Below are positions 1-7,004 of a DNA stretch of 13,329 bases, one piece after another; within the stretch, counting starts at the first letter, position 1; every line of letters begins with the position of its first letter. The position numbers and the translations under genes were made by a program. The stretch is from an uncultured Lachnospiraceae bacterium (lineage in GTDB: Bacteria > Bacillota > Clostridia > Lachnospirales > Lachnospiraceae): NCBI GenBank assembly GCA_902797785.1, contig CADBUD010000091.1, positions 1 through 13,329 of the forward strand, given 5' to 3'. The notes under the pieces were generated by a model. That model made no database searches, had not been told where the DNA came from, and was given only the letters and a program-made list of their open reading frames with translations.

Positions 1-3000
1 TCATCGTTACAAGCATAGCCATCATTTTTTCAATTGCGCTGCCTTCTTTGAAGGTTTCCGCAGAGGAAGCGGAGGACTGGGAGCTCTTTTATTTTGGAGA
101 TGATGACGAAAACCTGAAGGTATATTACAGTGCTTCCCTTGGAAAGCTCAAGGCAGAGATTCCTTCCAATATCGCAGTGAAAGAGTGGATCGGACAGGGC
201 TCGTCGGGGCAGTCTGTGCCAAGTATGTTTTCCGGTCTTAGCTATCACAGCATCAGCATTGGAAAAGAGGTTACAAATCTGGATGGCAGGGTCATGAAGG
301 GCGTCACTGTTCTTGATGAACTTGTGATAGAAGATGGAAACACAAAATATGTTCAAAATGATGGAATCGTTACCAATGCTTCCGGTGACGCCCTTGTGTT
401 CGTTACGCCCGGCGCGTCTTCGGATGACCTGGTCCTGCCGGATTCCATTACCAAAATCGCAGATCATGCCTTTGATGGAAATAAAAAGATAGGAAAGGTC
501 ACAGGGAAAAAGGTCAAAAGTATTGGAAGCTTTGCATTTGATTCCAGCTCTGTGACAGAATTTGCTGCAGAAAATATAGAGGGGATTCTCTATAATGCAT
601 TTCAGGAATGTGATAAATTAGAAAAGATCACAAGCGAAGTAGATGACGGGATCAGTCTGGGCAGTCATGTGTTTCTTAATTGTACGAATCTTACGGGCTT
701 TCCATATAAGGCGACTTATGAGATGTCAGCATTTGAGAATTGTTCTTCCTTTACGAGCTTTACCTTACCGGAGGATCTGACTACGATTCCGAATGGTCTT
801 TTTGAAAAATGCAGGGGACTTACGTATATCGAAATTCCTGCTTCCGTGACCTCCATAGAGTATAGCACTTTTAAGGAATGCTCGGGATTGAAAGAAATAA
901 AGTTTCATTCCCTTACTCCGCCTGAGTTTGGTGCAGATGTTTTTCTTAACTGCCCTGCGGAAATGAAGATCACCGTTCCTGCCGGAGCGGAGGATGCCTA
1001 TCTTGAAAAACTAGGGGATGGGTATTATGAGAATATCAATGAGACCGGAGTAACGAAATATTCTCTTTATGTAGGGGACAAGCAGTTCAAGAGCAATCAA
1101 CTGAGCTTACAAATGGGAGAGGGAACAGCGAAATTTGATCCGGAAACGAATACCCTGACTCTGGATCATGCTACGATCGATAAGGGAACTGCAGTCATTA
1201 CCCTTGGTTGGGGAAGATATGGCGGATGCATTTATTCCGGTCTGTCAAATCTCACAATAGAAGTGATCGGTGAAAATAAGATATCAGCAGATATTGATGG
1301 TATTTCTACTGCGGTTGGATGCAGCGTGACCCTGAAAGGAAGCGGTTCAATGGATATTGAAACGGACAATACAGAGGATAAGTATGTCCGCTCGGTATAT
1401 GTCGGCTTCGGGGATGACCCTACCGACGTGGATGCAGGGGACTTTATCGTTGACGGTCCGAAGCTGACGACCAATTTAGGCATTGAAGCGACCAGAAATC
1501 TTATCTTTCAGGGCGGGAGCGAAGTCCTTACTCCTTCCAGGATAAACTCGAACAACAATGGAAATATCACGATCGAAGGCGGAGCGAAGGTAAGTGCGGG
1601 GATGCTTTCTCTGGGACTTCCGGATAGTATGTTTTCGAGCGAGCTTTATAAGAGAGATATGGTAGTGACGGTAGATGGAGGGGAATTGACGATTACCGGA
1701 AACAGTATTTATTTTGAAAATTTTTCCGGTGGAGCGGATGATCCCAGAGGTCATATCAAGCTGATCAGTGGAGCAATCAAGATAGAAAAAGCGCCGAAGG
1801 AAGGCAAGAAGGTTGCCAATTGCCCGAATGAAAATGTTGAAATAGCAGAAGAGTTCAAAATGACAGTGGACGAGTTCCAAGCAGGGAACATAGAAAAAAC
1901 GACCTATGCAGGAACCGTAAATGTTACGATCGATATGGGCGGACATGGTTCGGATATAAGCTTCCGTGTTCCTGAGGGAACGGTGATAAATGAGCGGTCG
2001 ATTCTGGAAAGACAAGATCTACAGGCACGGATCAAGGATGAGGTGACCTTTGGCGGAGTCAGGCTGAAGCCTCTCTCTGAGTTTACCGGTTATGAAGAAT
2101 ATTATAAAGATGATAATAATTTCGGTATCATCGAGGGAAGTACCTCTGGATATATAGGCTGGACAAAAGAGGTCAGGGAGGATCTTCGGATCTATGCCTG
2201 CTGGTTTTTACCGATCACTGAGGTCAGCTTAAGTATAAAAGCTCCGGTCTGCGGAAAATCGACAGAGTATAAGGATACTAAGAAGAGCTATGAAATGACC
2301 TATCAACCGGAAGTAGGATTACCGGAGGGCGTTCACTTCAAAATAAAAAAAGATATAGATTCAGAGGATAAGTTGTTCGATTCGCTCTATTGGTTTTCCT
2401 TTGAGAACGATGATTATTACACGGGCAGCTTTTCTGCGGAAAAGGAATATGGTGCGCTTATAAATCTCGAGGCGGATTTTGGATACGTGTTCACCAATGA
2501 GGTGAAGGTGACGATGGATGGAGCAGAGCTTAAGGACTCCAAAACAGATTTAAATCATGGAGTGATCTCTCAGGTAAGCTGCAATCTGGAAGTATTTGCC
2601 AAAGTCGCGCCATATCATTCCTATGGGGAATGGGCAAGCTTGGATGATACCTATCATCAGAAAATCTGTGTGGGAGATGCGGCTCATGTGCAAAAAGAAG
2701 TTCATCAATGGGATGGCGGCAGGATCACGAAAGAAGCAACAGAAGCTGCAAAAGGAGAGAAGACCTATACCTGCTTAGTTTGTGGGGCTGAGAAAAAAGA
2801 AGAAATTCCTAAGAAGAGCTCCAGTGTAGTCATCGTAAAGCCGGATCCGACCGATCCAAAGAAGATGGGCGAGGACGGAACAGCGTATGGAACGGGAGCC
2901 TCCAAGGCTGCAGTTGACAAGGGCATAACCTCTTCTGCATCAGAAAAAGACAAGAAGGGAACGGTCTATGGACTTCTTCAATTGAAGGCTTCAAAAACCA

Positions 3001-3539
3001 CAAAGAATTCCGTCACAGTGAAATGGCAGAAGGTCAAAGGTGCTAAGACCTATCTGGTATATGCGAACAACTGCGGAAAGAAAAATAAGTGCGGGAAGGT
3101 GGGAGAACTGACTTCCAAAAAGAGTTCCTTTACTTTGAATAAGAAGACTCTTCACAAGGCTCTGAAAAAGGGAACGTATTACAAGCTGATGGTCGTGGCA
3201 CTGGATAAGAATGATATGGTTCTATCGACCTCGAAGATCGTTCACAGTGCAACAAAAGGAGGCAAGGTCGGCGATCATAAGAAGGTCACTACCAAGGCAA
3301 AGAAGAATAAGGTCAGCATAAAGGTCAAAAAGACATTTAAGCTGAGTGCAAAGGCTGTTCCAGCATCAAAGAAGCTGAAGGTGGGGAATCATAGAAAGAT
3401 CCAGTACGAAACGTCAAATGGGTCGGTTGCGACAGTAAATGCCAAGGGAGTCATTAAGGGCGTGAAGAAGGGCGTATGTTATGTATATGCCTACGCTCAG
3501 AATGGTGTTGCCGCAAAGATCAAAGTGACTGTAAAATAA
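1..3539 (+). CDS. Large secreted modular surface protein with BspA-type leucine-rich repeats (5' end outside window)
   Basis: This is probably a secreted or surface-attached adhesin-like protein; its ligand is unknown. The frame is open from base 3 and its true start lies left of the window. A TTG at 48 should not be taken as the start, because bases 3-62 encode a hydrophobic signal-peptide core ending in VSA, a good cleavage site, followed by acidic EEAED. Modules in order: LRR_5/BspA repeats at about 300-1040 (recurring pattern AF..C..L..I..P..V..I); a beta-rich, Thr/Gly-rich module at 1056-1860 beginning YSLYVGDKQF with FDPETNTLTL; an InlB-repeat-like module at 1905-2207 (TIDMGGHG to IYACWF); an Ig-like module at 2211-2610; a His/Cys module at 2613-2815 with a CLVC pair; a linker; a fibronectin III-like domain at 2973-3250; and a Lys-rich Big_2-like domain to the end. 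No LPXTG sorting signal or C-terminal membrane segment is present. Module names rest on recognised patterns, not a profile search. Confidence 0.85.
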   Translation, partial: IVTSIAIIFSIALPSLKVSAEEAEDWELFYFGDDDENLKVYYSASLGKLKAEIPSNIAVKEWIGQGSSGQSVPSMFSGLSYHSISIGKEVTNLDGRVMKGVTVLDELVIEDGNTKYVQNDGIVTNASGDALVFVTPGASSDDLVLPDSITKIADHAFDGNKKIGKVTGKKVKSIGSFAFDSSSVTEFAAENIEGILYNAFQECDKLEKITSEVDDGISLGSHVFLNCTNLTGFPYKATYEMSAFENCSSFTSFTLPEDLTTIPNGLFEKCRGLTYIEIPASVTSIEYSTFKECSGLKEIKFHSLTPPEFGADVFLNCPAEMKITVPAGAEDAYLEKLGDGYYENINETGVTKYSLYVGDKQFKSNQLSLQMGEGTAKFDPETNTLTLDHATIDKGTAVITLGWGRYGGCIYSGLSNLTIEVIGENKISADIDGISTAVGCSVTLKGSGSMDIETDNTEDKYVRSVYVGFGDDPTDVDAGDFIVDGPKLTTNLGIEATRNLIFQGGSEVLTPSRINSNNNGNITIEGGAKVSAGMLSLGLPDSMFSSELYKRDMVVTVDGGELTITGNSIYFENFSGGADDPRGHIKLISGAIKIEKAPKEGKKVANCPNENVEIAEEFKMTVDEFQAGNIEKTTYAGTVNVTIDMGGHGSDISFRVPEGTVINERSILERQDLQARIKDEVTFGGVRLKPLSEFTGYEEYYKDDNNFGIIEGSTSGYIGWTKEVREDLRIYACWFLPITEVSLSIKAPVCGKSTEYKDTKKSYEMTYQPEVGLPEGVHFKIKKDIDSEDKLFDSLYWFSFENDDYYTGSFSAEKEYGALINLEADFGYVFTNEVKVTMDGAELKDSKTDLNHGVISQVSCNLEVFAKVAPYHSYGEWASLDDTYHQKICVGDAAHVQKEVHQWDGGRITKEATEAAKGEKTYTCLVCGAEKKEEIPKKSSSVVIVKPDPTDPKKMGEDGTAYGTGASKAAVDKGITSSASEKDKKGTVYGLLQLKASKTTKNSVTVKWQKVKGAKTYLVYANNCGKKNKCGKVGELTSKKSSFTLNKKTLHKALKKGTYYKLMVVALDKNDMVLSTSKIVHSATKGGKVGDHKKVTTKAKKNKVSIKVKKTFKLSAKAVPASKKLKVGNHRKIQYETSNGSVATVNAKGVIKGVKKGVCYVYAYAQNGVAAKIKVTVK

Positions 3540-3544
3540 AGGGG

Positions 3545-3576
3545 ATGAGCCGCAGTGCTTTAGCGCTGCGGCTCAT
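3545..3576. terminator. Hairpin between convergent genes, possible bidirectional terminator
   Basis: Bases 3545-3558 pair with 3563-3576 around a TTTA loop. This gives a 14-bp stem that is GC-rich in the middle, with one T-G wobble. It starts 6 bases after the stop of the upstream + strand gene and ends 6 bases before the stop codon of the - strand glycosyltransferase, so it can serve both. The T-tract is weak on the + side (TTGG) and imperfect on the - side (CCCCTTTATTTTA). Termination is therefore inferred from position and stem strength. Confidence 0.75.
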
Positions 3577-3581
3577 TTGGG

Positions 3582-4676
3582 TCAGGAAAGCGAAGAATTG
3601 ACATTGGCACGATCACGGGATGCTGCCAGGATTCTGGCAATCTCCACTGCCTTTTGGGAAATCAAAAAAGAACCTAAGAACGTTCGGTCCTCCTCGGTTA
3701 ATTCCCCACTGCGTTCCTTTGCCACACAGCGGTTGAGCCGGGAAAACAAAGGGAGCAGCTTGGAAAGCCGGTTCTCCTTCGCCAGGATACAGGTTCCATA
3801 AGCGTCGAGCTCAAATTCACAGGTGGAAATGATCTGCAGGCACAGCCGAAGCTCACCTAAAATATCGGAGGCCTCCATAAGAATGTCAGGACGCTGCTTT
3901 ATGACGGTCAGAAAATATTTTTTGGCTCCAGCGACATCCTTTTTCAAAAAATAGGTTCCAATCCGTTCTTTTACTTCCTTCGTTTCTTTTTTTTCTCCTA
4001 CCATTCCGACCATAGATTCATAGACACGGAGCCGGTTGTGGCTGGTGTATACATAGAGCAGGATTTCGGAAAGAAAACCGAAGACACGCTTATGATAGCT
4101 GTCATAGGTGTCGATGGAAATCCTTTTTTGAACCTCAAAGAGAATGGAAAACAGCCAGCTGCAGTAGTCTTGGAACAGGGAGAGGGAGCAGATCATCATA
4201 TTTCCAAAATAGGTACGGTTGGCGTGGATGATCGTATCAAAGGTATCGTAATAATCCGGAAAGAGCTCAAAAATCACCTCGCCTGTAGCGGCTAGGTCTT
4301 TTTCCTCGTGATTTTTGGAAAAACCGTAGGCATAGGAAAAGTTCAGCTCCAAAAGCTTCGTCGTGATCAGATCATGTTCCTTTAGGATAGAGAGAGCTTC
4401 CTTTTCCGTAAATGCATGACCACTGGCATCCAGCAGATACCGGCGGTAATGGCACACGCCGAGATAAGGGGTTTCCCGGTAGTTCTTAAAGAGCCAGTAA
4501 AGACCCGTCAGTTCGCTGAAATAACAGTTCATGTCCGAAATATTTTCGCCGGTATCATCTCCTAGATAGCCAAGATCCTGAGCGCCGGCCCTGCCGACAT
4601 GAAGGGGCTGATAGAGAGGATGATCTGGAACATCAAAGGGCTTATGTGTCATAACGAAGATTTTTAAGTTGTTCAT
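3582..4676 (-). CDS. DUF4422 family glycosyltransferase with C-terminal extension
   Basis: This is a probable cytoplasmic glycosyltransferase for surface polysaccharide; donor and acceptor cannot be read from sequence. The 364-residue product matches the DUF4422 pattern: FVMTHKP at 7-13, FSELTGLYWLFKN at 53-65, YLGVCHYRRY at 71-80, FGNMMI at 157-162 and RVFGFLSE at 197-204. These motifs end near residue 230. The remaining roughly 130 residues are mostly helical in character, have no motif I recognise, and may be a helical-repeat or partner-binding tail. The start was chosen at 4676, not 10 codons upstream. Here GGGAGG (complement of 4681-4686) precedes the ATG, the conserved N-terminus begins directly, and the ATG overlaps the stop of the upstream methyltransferase as ATGA. 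No other polysaccharide gene is adjacent. The family is fairly sure; the substrate is not known. Confidence 0.8.
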   Translation of the reverse strand: MNNLKIFVMTHKPFDVPDHPLYQPLHVGRAGAQDLGYLGDDTGENISDMNCYFSELTGLYWLFKNYRETPYLGVCHYRRYLLDASGHAFTEKEALSILKEHDLITTKLLELNFSYAYGFSKNHEEKDLAATGEVIFELFPDYYDTFDTIIHANRTYFGNMMICSLSLFQDYCSWLFSILFEVQKRISIDTYDSYHKRVFGFLSEILLYVYTSHNRLRVYESMVGMVGEKKETKEVKERIGTYFLKKDVAGAKKYFLTVIKQRPDILMEASDILGELRLCLQIISTCEFELDAYGTCILAKENRLSKLLPLFSRLNRCVAKERSGELTEEDRTFLGSFLISQKAVEIARILAASRDRANVNSSLS

Positions 4677-5545
4677 AAAGCCTCCCAGCGTCCGCTCGCG
4701 CCGCAAGGCAGGACCAGTCCATTCTTTACGACACGCAGTCCGAGTTCATCGGAGTGAACGGTTCCCGGATATTTTTCCAGCTCGATCGAGAGCAGGTAGG
4801 TGAGGACGGAAGGAGAGAGCCCTGTCGTGTAGGAATTTAAAAGGAAAAACAAAGGTTCTTCCGATAACAGCTTTACACATTTTTGGACAAGAGAATGGAT
4901 CGAAGTCTCGATTTTCCAGATTTCCCCTTTTGGTCCGCGTCCATAAGAAGGAGGATCCATAATGATCGCATCATAGTGATTTCCGCGCCGGATTTCCCGT
5001 TCGACAAATTTGACACAATCATCAATGAGCCAGCGGATCGGAGCATCGGATAAGCCGCTGGCGGCAGCGTTTTCTTTGGCCCAGTTCACCATTCCCTTGG
5101 AGGCATCGACATGTGTGACGGACGCGCCGGCGGCGGCAGCAGCAAGAGTCGCCCCACCGGTATAGGCGAAGAGATTTAATACCTTGACCGGACGGTTCGC
5201 CGAGCGGATCTTTTCGCCGAACCATTCCCAGTTCACCGCCTGCTCCGGAAAGAGACCGGTATGTTTAAAAGAAAAAGGCTTTAGATGAAACGAGAGAGGA
5301 TGCTTTGGAAAATCATAAGAAATCATCCATTGATTCGGAAGGTGAAAAAACTCCCATTCGCCTCCGCCCTGCCGGCTTCTGTGATAATGCCCGTTTGGCT
5401 GCCTCCATAACGAATTATTCCGTGGAGTATCCCAGATGATCTGTGGATCGGGACGGATCAGAATATATTTTCCCCAGCGCTCCAGTTTTTCTCCTTTTGA
5501 AGTGTCCAAAATTTCATAGTCGTTCCATTGATCTGCAATCCACAT
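4673..5545 (-). CDS. Class I SAM-dependent methyltransferase, RlmI-like (probable rRNA methyltransferase)
   Basis: This enzyme probably transfers a methyl group from S-adenosylmethionine to RNA. Its C-terminal two thirds resemble the RlmI/YccW-type fold, whose E. coli member makes m5C in 23S rRNA. Visible motifs in the 290-residue product are LNLFAYTGGAT at 123-133 (SAM-binding loop), the ribose-contacting acid in HVDASKG (D147), DDC at 175-177 and the active-site strand IIMDPPSYGRG at 194-204. The N-terminal 120 residues are Trp- and Pro-rich and do not look like the PUA domain of RlmI, and the protein is about 100 residues shorter than RlmI. The exact target is therefore open. It starts with ATG at 5545 after an AGGAAAGGA-type ribosome site and is the first gene of a two-gene unit with the glycosyltransferase, overlapping it by 4 bases. 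Confidence 0.8.
   Translation of the reverse strand: MWIADQWNDYEILDTSKGEKLERWGKYILIRPDPQIIWDTPRNNSLWRQPNGHYHRSRQGGGEWEFFHLPNQWMISYDFPKHPLSFHLKPFSFKHTGLFPEQAVNWEWFGEKIRSANRPVKVLNLFAYTGGATLAAAAAGASVTHVDASKGMVNWAKENAAASGLSDAPIRWLIDDCVKFVEREIRRGNHYDAIIMDPPSYGRGPKGEIWKIETSIHSLVQKCVKLLSEEPLFFLLNSYTTGLSPSVLTYLLSIELEKYPGTVHSDELGLRVVKNGLVLPCGASGRWEAL
4681..4686 (-). promoter_or_regulatory. Ribosome binding site deciding the glycosyltransferase start
   Basis: The - strand reads GGGAGG here, four bases before the ATG at 4676-4674. The site lies inside the last codons of the methyltransferase. With the ATGA overlap it fixes the start and points to translational coupling. Confidence 0.7.
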
Positions 5546-5600
5546 AATCTTTCATCCTTTCCTCTGCATGGCACTTTTGACCTCAATATCATATATATTT

Positions 5601-5629
5601 ATCATACAGCATATCAGAGGAAGTTTCAA
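5601..5629 (-). promoter_or_regulatory. Sigma-A-type promoter for the methyltransferase-glycosyltransferase pair
   Basis: On the - strand, TTGAAA (complement of 5624-5629) is followed after 17 bases by TATGAT (complement of 5601-5606). This is close to TTGACA-17-TATAAT. It sits about 55 bases upstream of the methyltransferase start in the only gap available. Assigned by pattern only. Confidence 0.65.
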
Positions 5630-5643
5630 CGAGAAATAAAATA

Positions 5644-5672
5644 TTGCACAAAAAAACAGAATCAGATATAAT
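5644..5672 (+). promoter_or_regulatory. Sigma-A-type promoter for the secreted protein at 5714
   Basis: TTGCAC at 5644-5649 and a perfect TATAAT at 5667-5672 are separated by the optimal 17 bases. Transcription would start near 5679, giving a leader of about 35 bases that contains the GGGAGG ribosome site at 5702-5707. The neighbouring - strand promoter is back to back with it, the two -35 boxes being 14 bases apart. Confidence 0.75.
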
Positions 5673-5713
5673 AGAAACTGGCAATCTGAAAAATATAAAA
5701 AGGGAGGATACCA

Positions 5714-6952
5714 ATGAAACATACGAGATACCTCATTGGCCTGCTGTTCGCCATTGTTTTTGTTTTGGCAGCAGGTGAGACAGCTTTGGCATATAACAGG
5801 GACACGGTTCCCGTCCAGGCTGCAGGAATCAATCTGAATCTGAACCAGGCGCCAAAGGAGTTCCGGATTTCCAAGGCGGCATTCAAGAGCCAAAGCAAAA
5901 GAGACACTGCCTATGCAAAGGCAAGAACAGCCTACGAATCATGGGAGAACACCTGGAAATATTTCAGGCAGAACGGAGGAGAACCGGACTATTCCAAAGG
6001 CGAGGTCTATTCGACACTGGCAGAAACGGAGGCCAAATTTGAGATTTCCGTCATGGGATATTATGTCCAGTTCCATCTGGCGCATATCTATAGCGCCTAT
6101 ACGGATTACAGCACCATGAGAAAGTCAGAGGACTATTATCTTTATCTTCAGGCGCTTTACTGCTTTATCTCGACAAATAATGTCTGCTTCAAAGGAGGCG
6201 TCACAGGAAAAGAAAGCTCAGTAAAGAAGGCAAAATTTTCAGGCACGAAGGTCTATGAGAGCTTTTATTCCGCAGATTACAAGCGATTGGACAATCTTCA
6301 CGGGCCGCACAGCCAGCCGATTCTCTGGTTCAATGACCGGGGCGTAGAAAAAACGGCAGCTACATGGGCAGCCAAAAATCATTCCAAAGGAAAGATCACC
6401 TCAGATTTCCTGCCAGAGACAGGAAAGGTCAGCGTAAAAACGAGGGGAAGCGTCAGCGGGATCAAGAGCAAGCTGAAAAAAGTCGGAATCAGCAGCCTGC
6501 CGGTATGCATGCGGATCCGTCCAAAGCTGATCAAAAACGATCCGGAGATGTACAAAAAATACATCGATCTTTCTGACAACCTAAAATCACAGCATTCCAA
6601 TTTTGAAAATGGAACGACAGCAGCTGACCGGGCGTATACGGAGCTTTTAGAAGCAGCGACACAGGTGTTCCAATATTTGGGAGAAATGTCAAAGACCTGC
6701 AGAACGGTCAAAGAATTTAAAAATCATTCCAAATACACGCTATATCTACAGGCGGTCAAATGCTTTATCAGCATCAATAAAAAATGCTTCGGAAACAGCT
6801 TCGCGAAGGGTCTTACGATCAATGATAATGCAGTCGTGACAAAAAATATTTTCGCACAGAGCGTGGATAAGGTAAAAAAGAAGGTAAAATGCAGGAAAGC
6901 GTCCGCTCTAAAGCAGGCCTATTATTTATCCGACTACACAACAAAACTATAA
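5714..6952 (+). CDS. Secreted protein of unrecognised family with internal duplication
   Basis: I do not recognise this family and propose no function. The 412-residue product has a signal peptide: basic KHTR, a hydrophobic stretch at residues 7-20 and an ALA site at 24-26. There is no lipobox Cys, sorting signal or later membrane segment, so it is probably released or held non-covalently at the wall. The mature part looks helical and lysine-rich. Two segments repeat exactly 200 residues apart: 143-159 and 343-359 match at 12 of 17 positions, around the pattern LYLQA..CFIS.N..CF. Weaker matching pieces flank them (D.AY at 64 and 305; Y.SDY-like at 185 and 404), suggesting two copies of one domain. 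The paired Cys (150/158 and 350/358) could form disulphides or bind a metal. GGGAGG lies 6 bases before the ATG, downstream of a strong promoter. The putP gene follows 52 bases later with no terminator seen between. Confidence 0.85.
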   Translation: MKHTRYLIGLLFAIVFVLAAGETALAYNRDTVPVQAAGINLNLNQAPKEFRISKAAFKSQSKRDTAYAKARTAYESWENTWKYFRQNGGEPDYSKGEVYSTLAETEAKFEISVMGYYVQFHLAHIYSAYTDYSTMRKSEDYYLYLQALYCFISTNNVCFKGGVTGKESSVKKAKFSGTKVYESFYSADYKRLDNLHGPHSQPILWFNDRGVEKTAATWAAKNHSKGKITSDFLPETGKVSVKTRGSVSGIKSKLKKVGISSLPVCMRIRPKLIKNDPEMYKKYIDLSDNLKSQHSNFENGTTAADRAYTELLEAATQVFQYLGEMSKTCRTVKEFKNHSKYTLYLQAVKCFISINKKCFGNSFAKGLTINDNAVVTKNIFAQSVDKVKKKVKCRKASALKQAYYLSDYTTKL

Positions 6953-6992
6953 AACCGATAGAGACCGCATCGTGGGACTCTATGAAGAAAAC

Positions 6993-6997
6993 AGGAG
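6993..6997 (+). promoter_or_regulatory. Ribosome binding site deciding the putP start
   Basis: AGGAG lies 7 bases before ATG at 7005. It supports this start over the in-frame GTG at 6972, which would add 11 polar residues (MGLYEENRRYE) not expected before the first membrane helix. Confidence 0.65.
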
Positions 6998-7004
6998 ATA
7001 TGAA

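Noticed and set aside
48..50. TTG as the start of the surface protein
   Set aside because: The frame continues upstream through a hydrophobic signal-peptide core, so this codon lies inside the gene.
1476..2015. Open frame on the - strand inside the surface protein gene
   Set aside because: It lies opposite a well-supported coding frame, and the product has no recognisable motif.
6972..7004. GTG start for putP, 11 codons upstream
   Set aside because: The ATG at 7005 has AGGAG at the right distance, and the extra residues are polar and not part of the family.
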